From CAVXNP01 sp963763305 (GTDB lineage Bacteria > Pseudomonadota > Gammaproteobacteria > Xanthomonadales > Rhodanobacteraceae): DNA of 64,000 bases. This document shows positions 27,563 through 37,085 of this stretch, piece after piece. The stretch's first letter is position 1. Every line of letters starts with the position of its first letter. The DNA is taken from assembly GCA_963763305.1 (NCBI GenBank), contig CAVXNP010000001.1, positions 3,211,349 to 3,275,348 of the forward strand. Direction: 5' to 3'. Position numbers and translations under genes: made by a program. Under the pieces are notes generated by a model. It was not told the DNA's origin. It ran no database searches and was given only the letters and a program-made list of their open reading frames with translations.

Positions 27563-28711
27563 ATGACCGAGCAAACCCTTCCCAAGCCGAAGAAGTCCGT
27601 CGCCCTGTCCGGCGTGGCCGCCGGCAACACCGCGTTGTGCACGGTCGGGCCGCAGCGGCAACGACCTGCATTACCGCGGCTACGACATCCACGACCTGGC
27701 CACCAAGGGCAGCTTCGAGGAAGTGGCGTATCTGCTGGTGCACGGCGTGCTGCCGACCTGGACCGAGCTGCAGAACTACCGCGCCCGCCTGAAGCGCCTG
27801 CGCGGACTGCCGGCACCGGTCAAGGCGGCGCTGGAGCTGCTGCCGGCGGCGACCCATCCGATGGACGTGCTGCGCACCGGCTGCTCGGTGCTCGGCACGG
27901 TGCTGCCGGAAAAGGACGACCACAACGTCACCGGCGCGCGCGAGATCGCCGACCGCCTGATGGCCAGCTTCGGCTCCATGCTGCTGTACTGGTACCACTT
28001 CAGCCACAACGGCAAGCGCATCGAGACCGAGACCGACGACGACTCGATCGCCGGCCACTTCCTGCACCTGCTGCACGGCGCCGCGCCCAGCGAGCTGCAC
28101 GCGCAGTCGCTGGACAAGTCGCTGGTGCTGTACGCCGAGCACGAGTTCAACGCCTCCACCTTCGCCGCGCGCGTGATCGCCGGCACCGGCTCGGACATGT
28201 ACTCGGCCCTCACCGGCGCCATCGGCGCGCTGCGCGGTCCCAAGCACGGCGGCGCCAACGAGGTGGCGATGGAGATCATCGCCCGCTACCGCGAGCGCCG
28301 ACCAGGCCGAGGCCGACATCCGCGCAGCGCGTGGCGCGCAAGGAGATCGTGATCGGCTTCGGCCATCCGGTCTACACCGTGTCCGATCCGCGCAACGAGA
28401 TCATCAAGGAGATCTCGCGCAAGCTGTGCACCGAAGGCGGCAACCCGACCCTGTTCGAGGTCTCCGAGCGGATCGAGCAGGTGATGGCCGAAGTCAAGAA
28501 GATGTTCCCGAACCTGGACTGGTTCTCCGCCAGCGCGTACCACATGATGGGCGTGCCCACGGCCATGTTCACGCCGCTGTTCGTGATCGCGCGCACCTCC
28601 GGCTGGAGCGCGCACGTGATCGAGCAGCGCCAGGACGGCAAGATCATCCGCCCCAGCGCCAACTACACCGGCCCGGAAGACCAGACCTACACGCCGATCG
28701 AAAAGCGCTGA
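27563..28711 (+). CDS. prpC: 2-methylcitrate synthase, frameshifted
   Basis: About 382 residues of the citrate-synthase superfamily. N-terminus KKSVALSGVAAGNTALCTVG, then SGNDLHYRGYDIHDLA, HPMDVLRTG, HEFNASTFAARVIAGTGSDMYSALTGAIGALRGPKHGGANE, GFGHPVYTVSDPRN and the end YTGPEDQTYTPIEKR. These are methylcitrate-synthase rather than GltA features. It condenses propionyl-CoA with oxaloacetate. Breaks near 27650 (extra G), 28303 (extra G) and 28327 (extra A); the three deletions restore one frame. Confidence 0.9.
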   Translation: MTEQTLPKPKKSVALSGVAAGNTALCTVGPQRQRPALPRLRHPRPGHQGQLRGSGVSAGARRAADLDRAAELPRPPEAPARTAGTGQGGAGAAAGGDPSDGRAAHRLLGARHGAAGKGRPQRHRRARDRRPPDGQLRLHAAVLVPLQPQRQAHRDRDRRRLDRRPLPAPAARRRAQRAARAVAGQVAGAVRRARVQRLHLRRARDRRHRLGHVLGPHRRHRRAARSQARRRQRGGDGDHRPLPRAPTRPRPTSAQRVARKEIVIGFGHPVYTVSDPRNEIIKEISRKLCTEGGNPTLFEVSERIEQVMAEVKKMFPNLDWFSASAYHMMGVPTAMFTPLFVIARTSGWSAHVIEQRQDGKIIRPSANYTGPEDQTYTPIEKR

Positions 28712-28731
28712 ACGTTCAGTCCCGTGCATGA

Positions 28732-28761
28732 AGAGGGGGAGCCGTCGGGCTCCCCCTTTTT
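28732..28761 (+). terminator. Rho-independent terminator of prpC
   Basis: Stem AGGGGGAGCC / GGCTCCCCCT with a 4-nt loop followed by TTTTCTT, 20 bp after the prpC stop. It ends the prpEBC transcript before the outer-membrane protein gene. Confidence 0.88.
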
Positions 28762-28905
28762 CTTGCCTCCGGCAGCCACCGGGACATCCGGCAACGGCGA
28801 CGTCCGGGCAGGGTCGCAGGCGGGTTTTGCACAAGCTGAAGAAGTCCTGCACGAGGCATGGACGGGCCGGATGCCTACGATGGCCGTTTACCGTCGGAGC
28901 ACCGC

Positions 28906-29751
28906 ATGCCGTTTGCCGTACCACGTTGCCGATTTCTTCTGACCGCGCCCCTGGGCCTGCTGGCAAGCACGGCCGCATTGGCGCAGGACGCTCACCTGCC
29001 GTTGGACCAGGCCAGCATTCGCCTGGGTGGCTACGCCGCGGGTGTCGACACGGATGTTACCGCCAGCGACAAGAGCGGCTTTCTGTCGGGCTCGATCAAC
29101 CTGGAGAACGACCTCGGCTTCCGCCGCAACAAGCAGGTGCCCCGGGCGCGCGCCGATTTCCTGTTTGGCGAGCACGAGGGGCTGGCAATCGACTACTACA
29201 CCATCGACCGGTCCAGCGATCACGCGTTCGCCCGGGAGGGCAGCTATGCCGGGCAGAGCTACCACCTGGACGCGCAGGTGCGCTCGAAGCTCGACTTCGA
29301 TTTCGGCAGCGTGGCCTGGCGCTGGTGGTACGGGCAGGGCAACGACGCCTACGGCCTGGGCCTGGGTGGCGCCTGGTATCGCGTGCGCACGGCGCTGGCC
29401 GGCGACGGCTCGGTCGACCTGGGCCTGGGGCTCCCCGACCCGCAGCCGTTCGACAGCACCAGCGACGACAAGGCGTGGGCGCCGATGCTGCAGCTGGGCT
29501 GGCGGCACGCTTTCAATGACCAGTGGCGCATCTACATCGACGCCTCGGGCATCCGCAAGAACGGCGGCCGGCTCAGTGGGCATATCTACAATGGCGCCTT
29601 TGGCGTGGAGTGGCTGCCATGGGAGCACGTGGGGTTCGGCGCCGAGTACGACTACAGCCAGATCCGGCTGGATTGGCGCCGCGAACACTACAACGCGACC
29701 CTGGACATGAGCCTCTCCGGACCGTCGGCCTACGTCAAACTGCGCTTCTGA
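28906..29751 (+). CDS. Outer-membrane beta-barrel protein of unknown function
   Basis: 281 residues with a signal peptide (about 1-27, LGLLASTAALAQ). The rest is amphipathic strands ending in a C-terminal aromatic (SAYVKLRF). It resembles small OmpW/OprF-like eight-stranded barrels of unknown role in xanthomonads; I do not recognise a specific family. GGAG lies before the start. It stands between prpC and terC, outside the prp operons by its flanking terminator. Confidence 0.75.
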   Translation: MPFAVPRCRFLLTAPLGLLASTAALAQDAHLPLDQASIRLGGYAAGVDTDVTASDKSGFLSGSINLENDLGFRRNKQVPRARADFLFGEHEGLAIDYYTIDRSSDHAFAREGSYAGQSYHLDAQVRSKLDFDFGSVAWRWWYGQGNDAYGLGLGGAWYRVRTALAGDGSVDLGLGLPDPQPFDSTSDDKAWAPMLQLGWRHAFNDQWRIYIDASGIRKNGGRLSGHIYNGAFGVEWLPWEHVGFGAEYDYSQIRLDWRREHYNATLDMSLSGPSAYVKLRF

Positions 29752-30465
29752 TCAGGCCCCCCGGTCGGCCGGCGGCTGTGCCGGGCTTTGCGCAGCCCCG
29801 GCTCGTCGCTGGGCCAGCCAGCCGCCGCCGCAGATGCCGAGCACCAGCAGTGCATCCAGTGCGTAGCGGCTCCCGCCGTAGCGGTCGAACCAGGCCTGGG
29901 TGAGGTGGTCGTGCGCGATCATCCGTCCGGCCGTCCACGCGATGGCGCCGGCGCCGATGTAGATGATGATGGGGAAGCGCCCGATCAGCTTCAGGATCAA
30001 GGTGGAGCCCCAGACCACCAGCGGCACGCTGATCAGCAGGCCGAGCACCACCAGGCCCAGGTGCCCCTTGGACGCGCCGGCGATCGCCAGCACATTGTCC
30101 AGGCCCATCAGGGCGTCGGCCACGATGATCGTGCGCAGCGCCGACCAGAAGCTGCTGGAGGCGCTGATCTTTTCGCCGTCGTGTTCGTCCTCGTGCTTTA
30201 GCAGCTTCCAGGCGATCGGCAGCAACAACAGCCCGCCGGCCAGCATCAGGCCCGGCAGCTTGAGCAGGAACACCACCGCAGCGGTCATCACCACACGCAC
30301 GGCGATCGCGCCGAAGGTGCCCCAGAACACCGCCCGCGTCTGCAACGCCGGCGGCAGGTTGCGGGCCGCCAGCGCGATGACGATCGCGTTGTCGCCGGCC
30401 AGCACCAGGTCCAGCAGGACGATCGCCAGCAGGCCGGAGAGGAATTGGGAGGTAAGGAAATCCAT
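29752..30465 (-). CDS. TerC/YjbE family integral membrane protein, probable Mn exporter
   Basis: 237 residues, about seven membrane segments. TerC-family acid-containing motifs LVLAGDNAIVIALAARNLP and ADALMGLDNVLAIAGASKGH contain the paired Asp residues thought to bind metal. YjbE/Alx/MeeF-type TerC proteins export manganese and load it onto secreted enzymes. A yybP-ykoY-like leader directly upstream strongly supports manganese control. Intact; the stop codon abuts that of the convergent barrel gene. Confidence 0.88.
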   Translation of the reverse strand: MDFLTSQFLSGLLAIVLLDLVLAGDNAIVIALAARNLPPALQTRAVFWGTFGAIAVRVVMTAAVVFLLKLPGLMLAGGLLLLPIAWKLLKHEDEHDGEKISASSSFWSALRTIIVADALMGLDNVLAIAGASKGHLGLVVLGLLISVPLVVWGSTLILKLIGRFPIIIYIGAGAIAWTAGRMIAHDHLTQAWFDRYGGSRYALDALLVLGICGGGWLAQRRAGAAQSPAQPPADRGA

Positions 30466-30525
30466 GCGGTTCTATTCCTGCGCGCGGGACATATGCCATA
30501 GCCACGGGCGCACGCAGCCCCGTGA

Positions 30526-30652
30526 CTACCGCAAAAGTCTCGTTCGCGGCAGAGCCGCTGCAGTGACCGGAGCGGTGCTCCGCTCGTGATGACGACCACT
30601 GCAAGAACGCCCGGTGAGGCGGCGCCCGGAACTACTCCCTTTTGGGATCAGT
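30526..30652 (-). ncRNA. yybP-ykoY (manganese) riboswitch candidate
   Basis: Read on the minus strand, the leader of the TerC gene contains the conserved yybP-ykoY segments in order: AAAAGGGAGTAGTTCC (30629-30644), then GGTCGTCATCACGAG, then GAACGAGACTTTTGCGG (about 30528-30545). These match the two Mn-binding loop strands of RF00080 from memory. A following hairpin CACGGG ... CCCGTG at 30501-30522 could be the expression platform. In other bacteria this riboswitch turns on Mn exporters when manganese is high. Confidence 0.75.
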
Positions 30653-30866
30653 ACCGGGGCATTGTCGATGTCGTGCCGTATGCCGGTCAAGCAGGGATTC
30701 CCGGGAAGGGGGGTGTCCTCCGCTACAATAAGAGGGATTTACGTGACGCTGCCGCTTGCTCCCGACCGCGGCTTCGCCACGACATGAGCGACCGTCAGGC
30801 AGCAAGCGCGGGCTGAGCGTCGGCCTGCGGCCAGTCGGGTGTCCATCTACAGGGTTCCAGATATCC

Positions 30867-33463
30867 ATGAATAACGCCTACCGCCAACCCCTTCCTGGCA
30901 CGCCGCTGGATTATTTCGACGCGCGCGCTGCCGTGGAGGCGATCCAGCCGGGTGCCTATGACGGGCTGCCGTATACCTCGCGCGTGCTCGCCGAGAACCT
31001 GGTGCGCCGCTGCGACCCGGCGATGCTCACCGAGTCGCTCAAGCAGCTGATCGAGCGCAAGCGCGAGCGCGATTTTCCCTGGTTTCCGGCGCGCGTGGTG
31101 TGCCATGACATCCTCGGCCAGACCGCGCTGGTGGACCTGGCCGGCCTGCGCGACGCGATCGCCGATCGCGGCGGCGACCCGGCCAAGGTGAACCCGGTGG
31201 TGCCGGTGCAGCTGATCGTCGACCACTCGCTGGCGGTGGAGTGCGGTGGATTCGACCCGGGCGCGTTCGCCAAGAACCGCGCGATCGAGGATCGCCGCAA
31301 CGAAGACCGCTTCCACTTCATCGAGTGGACCAAGCAGGCCTTCGAGAACGTCGACGTGATCCCGCCGGGCAACGGCATCATGCACCAGATCAATCTGGAG
31401 AAGATGTCGCCGGTGGTCCAGGTGCAGCGACGGCGGTCGCCTTTCCCGATACCTGCGTGGGCACCGACAGCCATACCCCGCACGTGGACGCGCTCGGCGT
31501 CATCGCCGTCGGCGTCGGCGGCCTGGAGGCCGAGAGCGTGATGCTGGGGCGCGCCTCGTGGATGCGCCTGCCCGACATCATCGGCGTGGAGCTCACCGGC
31601 AAGCGCCAGAGCGGCATCACCGCCACCGACATCGTGCTGGCGCTCACCGAGTTCCTGCGCAAGGAAAAGGTGGTCGGCGCGTACCTGGAGTTCCGCGGCG
31701 AAGGCGCGGCCAGCCTGACGCTGGGCGATCGGGCGACGATTTCCAACATGGCGCCCGAATACGGCGCCACCGCCGCGATGTTCTTCATCGACGGCCAGAC
31801 CCTCGACTACCTGCGCCTGACCGGCCGCAGCGACGAGCAGGTCAAGCTGGTGGAAACCTACGCCAGGGCCGCCGGTCTGTGGGCGGACACGCTGGTCAAT
31901 GCGAAGTACGAGCGCACGCTGACCTTCGACCTGTCCTCGGTGGTGCGCAACATGGCCGGGCCGTCCAATCCGCACAAGCGGCTGCCCACGTCCGACCTGG
32001 CCGCGCGGGGCATCTCGGGCCAGTGGGACGAGCAGCCGGGCCAGATGCCCGACGGCGCGGTGATCATCGCCGCCATCACCAGTTGCACCAACACCAGCAA
32101 CCCGCGCAACGTGATCGCCGCGGCGCTGCTGGCGCGCAACGCCAACGCGCGCGGGCTGACCCGCAAGCCGTGGGTGAAGAGCTCGCTGGCGCCCGGCTCC
32201 AGGGCGGTGGAGCTGTACCTGAAAGAGGCCAACCTGCTGCCGGAGCTGGAGAAGCTCGGTTTCGGCATCGTCGGCTTCGCCTGCACCACCTGCAACGGCA
32301 TGTCCGGCGCGCTCGATCCGGCGATCCAGAAGGAGATCGTCGATCGCGACCTGTATTCCACCGCCGTGCTCTCCGGCAACCGCAACTTCGACGGTCGCAT
32401 CCACCCGTATGCCAAGCAGGCCTTCCTGGCCTCGCCGCCGCTGGTGGTCGCCTATGCGATTGCCGGCACCATCCGTTTCGACATCGAGCAGGACGTGCTG
32501 GGCCACGATACCGACGGCAAGCCGGTGACGCTCAAGGACATCTGGCCCAGCGACGAGGAGATCGACGCGATCGTGTCCTCCAGCGTGAAGCCGGAGCAGT
32601 TCCGCGCCGTCTACGAGCCGATGTTCGCGCGCAAGGGCCTGGGCGGCACGCGTGCCGCGCCGCTGTATGACTGGCGCGCGCAAAGCACCTACATCCGTCG
32701 TCCGCCTTACTGGGAGGGCACCTTCGCGGGCGCGCGCGGCTTGAAGGGCATGCGTCCGCTGGCGGTGCTCGGCGACAACATCACCACCGACCACCTGTCG
32801 CCGTCCAACGCGATCCTGGCGACCAGCGCGGCGGGTGAGTACCTGGCGAAGATGGGCCTGCCCGAAGAGGACTTCAATTCGTACGCGACCCACCGCGGCG
32901 ACCACCTGACCGCGCAGCGCGCCACTTTTGCCAATCCCACCCTGGTCAACGAGATGGCGGTGGTCGACGGCGAAGTGAAGCGGGGCTCGCTGGCCCGCGT
33001 GGAGCCCGAAGGCAAGGTCATGCGCATGTGGGAAGCGATCGAGACCTACATGGAGCGCAAGCAGCCGCTGATCGTGATCGCCGGTGCCGACTACGGCCAG
33101 GGCTCGTCGCGCGACTGGGCGGCCAAGGGCGTCAGCCTGGCGGGTGTGGAAGCGATTGCCGCCGAAGGGTTCGAGCGCATCCACCGCACCAACCTGATCG
33201 GCATGGGCGTGCTGCCGCTGGAGTTCAAGCCCGGCACCAACCGCAAGACGCTGGGCATCGACGGCAGCGAGACCTTCGACGTGGTCGGCGCGCGCACGCC
33301 GCGTGCGGACCTCACGCTGGTCATTCACCGCAAGAGCGGCGAGCGCGTCGACGTGCCGGTGACCTGCCGCCTGGACACCGCCGAGGAAGCGTCGATCTAC
33401 GAAGCCGGCGGCGTGCTGCAGCGCTTCGCGCAGGACTTCATCGAGGCCACCCAGGCCGCGTGA
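30867..33463 (+). CDS. acnD: Fe/S-dependent 2-methylisocitrate dehydratase, frameshifted
   Basis: About 864 residues, aconitase superfamily. Fe-S ligands are visible: the Cys in AITSCTNTSNPRN and the pair in FACTTCNGMSG. Other aconitase segments are VGTDSHTPHVDALGV, GDNITTDHLSPSNAI and GADYGQGSSRDWAAKG. Company with prpF identifies AcnD, which dehydrates 2-methylcitrate to a 2-methylaconitate isomer that PrpF converts. The frame breaks near 31425: removing A and G from GTGCAGCGACGGCGGTCGCC restores VRDGVAFPDTCVG. Confidence 0.92.
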
Positions 33464-33470
33464 CAAAAAG

Positions 33471-33512
33471 CCCCTCTCCCCTCGCGGGAGAGGGGTTGGG
33501 GAGAGGGGGCGC
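33471..33512. repeat. Left inverted repeat of the DUF559 cassette (REP)
   Basis: A hairpin CCCCTCTCCC-CTCGC-GGGAGAGGGG followed by TTGGGGAGAGGGGGCGC, beginning 8 bp after the acnD stop and ending at the DUF559 start codon. Its reverse complement recurs almost exactly at 33841-33883. Confidence 0.85.
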
Positions 33513-33893
33513 ATGGACCAGCGAAAGTTCGCCAAAGCCTTGCGCAAGACCATGACCGACGCAGAGCAGCTGCTATGGCGTCATCTCCGAGCCCATCGCC
33601 TGTGCGGCCAGAAGTTCCGCCGGCAGCAACCTATCGGCCCCTACATCGTGGATTTCGTGCATTTCGGTGCGCGCCTGGTCATCGAAGCCGATGGCGGGCA
33701 GCACAACGGCAGCAGCCATGATGCGGAGCGTGACGCATGGTTGCAGGGCCAAGGCTTTACCGTGCTGCGCTTCTGGAACCACGACATATTGCAGAACATC
33801 GAAGCGGTGCTTGAGGCGATCCTGAACGAGATTGCCAAGGGCGCCCCCTCTCCCCCGGCCCCTCTCCCGCAAGGGGAGAGGGGAGCAAGCTAG
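33513..33893 (+). CDS. DUF559 (Vsr-like) endonuclease-domain protein
   Basis: 126 residues. PD-(D/E)XK-like DUF559 features: LRKTMTDAEQLLWRHLRAHRLCGQKFRRQQPIGPYIVDFV, LVIEADGGQHN (probable metal-binding Glu/Asp) and RFWNHDILQN. Similar to very-short-patch-repair nucleases, but the target is unknown. The last ~15 residues (proline/glycine-rich) are encoded by the right-hand REP repeat, suggesting gene and repeats travel together. It interrupts the acnD-prpF-prpD series. Confidence 0.85.
   Translation: MDQRKFAKALRKTMTDAEQLLWRHLRAHRLCGQKFRRQQPIGPYIVDFVHFGARLVIEADGGQHNGSSHDAERDAWLQGQGFTVLRFWNHDILQNIEAVLEAILNEIAKGAPSPPAPLPQGERGAS
33841..33883. repeat. Right inverted repeat of the DUF559 cassette (REP)
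   Basis: GCGCCCCCTCTCCCCC followed by the hairpin CCCCTCTCCC-GCAAG-GGGAGAGGGG; the near-perfect reverse complement of 33471-33512. It overlaps the 3' end of the DUF559 coding sequence. Confidence 0.85.
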
Positions 33894-33914
33894 TTGCATC
33901 GACACAGGATTCCC

Positions 33915-35099
33915 ATGACCCACAAACCCCAGATCCGCATTCCCGCCACCTACATGCGCGGCGGCACCAGCAAGGGCGTGTTCTTCCGCATGCAGGACCT
34001 GCCCGAGGCTGCGCAGGTGCCGGGTGCTGCGCGTGACGCGCTGCTGCAGCGGGTGATCGGCAGTCCCGACCCGTACGGCAAGCATACCGACGGCATGGGC
34101 GGCGCGACCTCCAGCACCAGCAAGACGGTGATCGTGTCCAAGAGCACGCGGCCTGAGCACGACGTGGACTACCTGTTCGGCCAGGTGGCGATCGACAAGG
34201 CCTTCGTCGACTGGAGCGGCAACTGCGGCAACCTGTCGGCGGCGGTCGGGCCGTTCGCCATTGCGGGCGGGCTGGTCGATCCCGCGCGGGTGCCGCGCGA
34301 CGGCGTCGCCGTCGTGCGCATCTGGCAGGCCAACATCGGCAAGACGATCATCGCCCATGTGCCGATGACCGACGGCGCGGTGCAGGAAACCGGTGATTTC
34401 GAGCTGGATGGCGTGACGTTTCCTGCCGCCGAGGTGCAGCTTGAATTCATGGACCCGGCCGCCGAGGAGGAGGGCGCTGGCGGCTCCATGTTCCCCACCG
34501 GGAATCTGCTGGACGAACTGGAAGTGCCCGGTGTTGGCACGCTCAAGGCGACCATGATCAACGCGGGCATCCCGACGATCTTCGTCGAGGCCTCCGCGAT
34601 CGGCTACACCGGCACCGAGCTGCAGGACGCGATCAATGCCGATCCCGAGGCGCTGGCGAAGTTCGAGACCATCCGCGCCCATGGCGCCTTGCGCATGGGG
34701 CTGATCAAGTCGCTCGACGAAATTGCCTCGCGCCAGCACACGCCCAAGGTGGCGTTCGTCGCGAAGCCGGTCGACTACATCGCCTCGAGCGGCAAGACGG
34801 TTGTTGCCGGCGATGTCGACCTGCTGGTGCGTGCGATGTCGATGGGCAAGCTGCACCACGCCATGATGGGCACCGCGGCAGTGGCGATCGGTACCGCCGC
34901 GGCCATTCCGGGCACGCTGGTGAACGCGGCGGCCGGCGGCGGCGAGCGCCAGTCCGTGCGCTTTGGTCATCCGTCGGGGACTTTGCGGGTGGGCGCCGAA
35001 GCAAAATTGGTCGACGGCACCTGGACCGTCACCAAGGCGATCATGAGCCGCAGCGCGCGGGTGTTGATGGAAGGCTGGGTGCGCGTCCCGGCGGAGTGA
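33915..35099 (+). CDS. prpF: 2-methylaconitate cis-trans isomerase
   Basis: 394 residues, intact, PrpF/DiaP-epimerase fold. Family segments: PATYMRGGTSKGVFF near the start, GGATSSTSKTVIV, WSGNCGNLSAAVGPFAI, MINAGIPTIFVEA and MMGTAAVAIGTAAAIPG. It isomerises the 2-methylaconitate made by AcnD so that aconitase-type hydration can give methylisocitrate. Start at 33915 matches the family N-terminus; an upstream GTG/TTG-like start would add seven residues. Confidence 0.93.
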   Translation: MTHKPQIRIPATYMRGGTSKGVFFRMQDLPEAAQVPGAARDALLQRVIGSPDPYGKHTDGMGGATSSTSKTVIVSKSTRPEHDVDYLFGQVAIDKAFVDWSGNCGNLSAAVGPFAIAGGLVDPARVPRDGVAVVRIWQANIGKTIIAHVPMTDGAVQETGDFELDGVTFPAAEVQLEFMDPAAEEEGAGGSMFPTGNLLDELEVPGVGTLKATMINAGIPTIFVEASAIGYTGTELQDAINADPEALAKFETIRAHGALRMGLIKSLDEIASRQHTPKVAFVAKPVDYIASSGKTVVAGDVDLLVRAMSMGKLHHAMMGTAAVAIGTAAAIPGTLVNAAAGGGERQSVRFGHPSGTLRVGAEAKLVDGTWTVTKAIMSRSARVLMEGWVRVPAE

Positions 35100-35229
35100 G
35101 GTCGCCAGGTCGGGCGCCGGGCTTTTTCGCTACGACGACGTCGCCCTGAGTACCGTCAGCGCGATCGCCGCTGGCGAAGGGCAGGCTAGTTCGACCCGCG
35201 GCGGCTGCCCTGTCTCGTCAAGGAGTCTC

Positions 35230-36684
35230 ATGAGCGCGCCACGATATCCGTTCCGCCAAGCGTCCCGATCCGGACCAGCCGATGGTCGACATCGCCAACT
35301 ACGTCGCCGACTACGCGATCGACTCGGCCGAGGCCTACGACACCGCGCGCTACATGCTGCTCGACTCGCTGGGCACGCGCGATGCTGGCGATGAAATTTC
35401 CCGAGTGCGTCAAGCACCTCGGCCCGCTGGTGCCCGGTGCCACCCTGCCTGGCGGCGCGCGCGTGCCGGGGACCAGCCACGAGCTGGACCCGGTGCAGGC
35501 GGCCTTCGCCATCGGCACGCAGATCCGCTGGCTCGACTTCAACGACACCTGGCTGGCGGCCGAGTGGGGCCATCCGTCGGACAACCTCGGCGCGATCCTG
35601 GCTGTGGCCGACTACCTCAGCCGCAAGGCGCAGCGCGAGGGCGGCCAGCCGCTGACCGTGCGCGACGTGCTCGGCTACGCGATCAAGGCGCACGAGATCC
35701 AGGGCTGCTACGCGCTGAAGAACAGCTTCAACCGCGTCGGCCAGGACCACGTGATCCTGGTGCGGCTGGCCTCCACCGCGGTGGCCACGCGCATGCTCGG
35801 CGGCGGCAAGGAGCAGATCACCACCGCGGTGTCGCACAGCTGGATCGACAACGGCGCGCTGCGCACCTACCGCCACGCGCCCAACACCGGCCCGCGCAAG
35901 AGCTGGGCCGCCGGTGATGCCTGCCGCCGCGCGGTGACCCACGCCATCAACGCGGTCGACCGCGGCGTGGTCGGCTATCCGTCGGCGCTCTCGGCCAGGA
36001 CCTGGGGCTATCTACGACGTCGCTTTCAACGGCAAAGCGTTCGAGTTCGAGCGCCCGTTCGGCAGCTACGTGATGGAGAACGTGCTGTTCAAGATCAGCT
36101 ACCCGGCCGAGTTCCACGCGCAGACCGCGGTGGAGTGCGCCATGCAGTTGCACGGCGAGGTGGCCGGCAGGATCGATCAGATCGAGAAGATCGTCATCGA
36201 GACCCAGGAAGCGGGCTGCCGCATCATCGACAAGACCGGGCCGCTGGCCAACTACGCCGACCGCGACCACTGCATCCAGTACATGGTGGCGGTGCCGCTG
36301 ATCTTCGGTCGCCTGACCGCCGACGACTACAACGACGAGGTGGCCGCCGATCCGCGCATCGATGCGCTGCGCGCCAAGATGCAGGTGACGGAGAATCCGC
36401 AGTTCACCAAGGACTACTTCGACCCGGACAAGCGCTACATCGGCAACTCGGTGCAGGTGTTCTTCAAGGATGGCTCGAGCACCGACAAGGTTTCGATCGA
36501 TTTCCCGATCGGCCATCGCAAGCGGCGCGACGAGGGCATCCCGGTGCTGCTGAAGAAGTTCGAGGCAGCGCTGCGCGGTCACCTGCCGTCGCACCGGGTC
36601 AGGGCGATCCTGGAAACGACCGCCGATCCAACACGTCTGGACGCCATGCCGGTACAGGAATTTCTCGACTTCTTCACCGTCTGA
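35230..36684 (+). CDS. prpD: 2-methylcitrate dehydratase, frameshifted
   Basis: About 484 residues of the MmgE/PrpD family: DIRSAKRPDPDQPMVDIANYVADY, FNDTWLAAEWGHPSDNLGAILAVADYLSR, KAHEIQGCYALKNSFNRVGQDHV, SYVMENVLFKISYPAEFHAQTAVECA and the end MPVQEFLDFFTV. AAGGAG precedes the ATG. Breaks near 35242, 35388 (extra C) and 36012 (extra C in GGCTATCTACGAC) are single insertions. Presence of both prpD and acnD-prpF gives two routes from methylcitrate to methylisocitrate, as in some other bacteria. Confidence 0.9.
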
Positions 36685-36950
36685 TTCGCCGTTCACGCAG
36701 CGGCAAGGCGCGCGGCGGGTCGTCGGTCCGCCGCGCAAATGCCATAACCGGGCCATACGGGCGCCATTGCATGCCGCTAGGTTTTGAATCGGCAATGAAT
36801 CGGACCGGTTTCAGGCTGCCCCGACAGCATAGTCACCGGCTTCACGTTGCGCAGACGTTTCAACCGTTGGGATAACCCCCGGTTGGCTGAATGAAGGCGC
36901 ACTGGACATTCGGGCTGGGCCCTTTTCCGGGCCGGATCGCTTAACGGTTT

Positions 36951-36959
36951 TGATACACT
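36951..36959 (+). promoter_or_regulatory. Possible extended -10 promoter for the OmpA-type gene
   Basis: TGATACACT (TGn-extended -10) lies about 126 bp before the ompA start in the 401-bp gap after prpD; no good -35 is seen, as is usual for extended -10 promoters. Apart from this the gap holds a purine-rich 5' leader and nothing gene-like. Confidence 0.35.
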
Positions 36960-37085
36960 TCGCCCAGCTTGCAGTTGGGATGAAAGGGAGCGGCGCAAGC
37001 TCCGGAAAGCCGGCGCGAAAGCACTGGTGCGCGGCTCCGCAAGGGGTGAGCGGCCGCGAACATCAATAAATGAAGGAGACACCTG

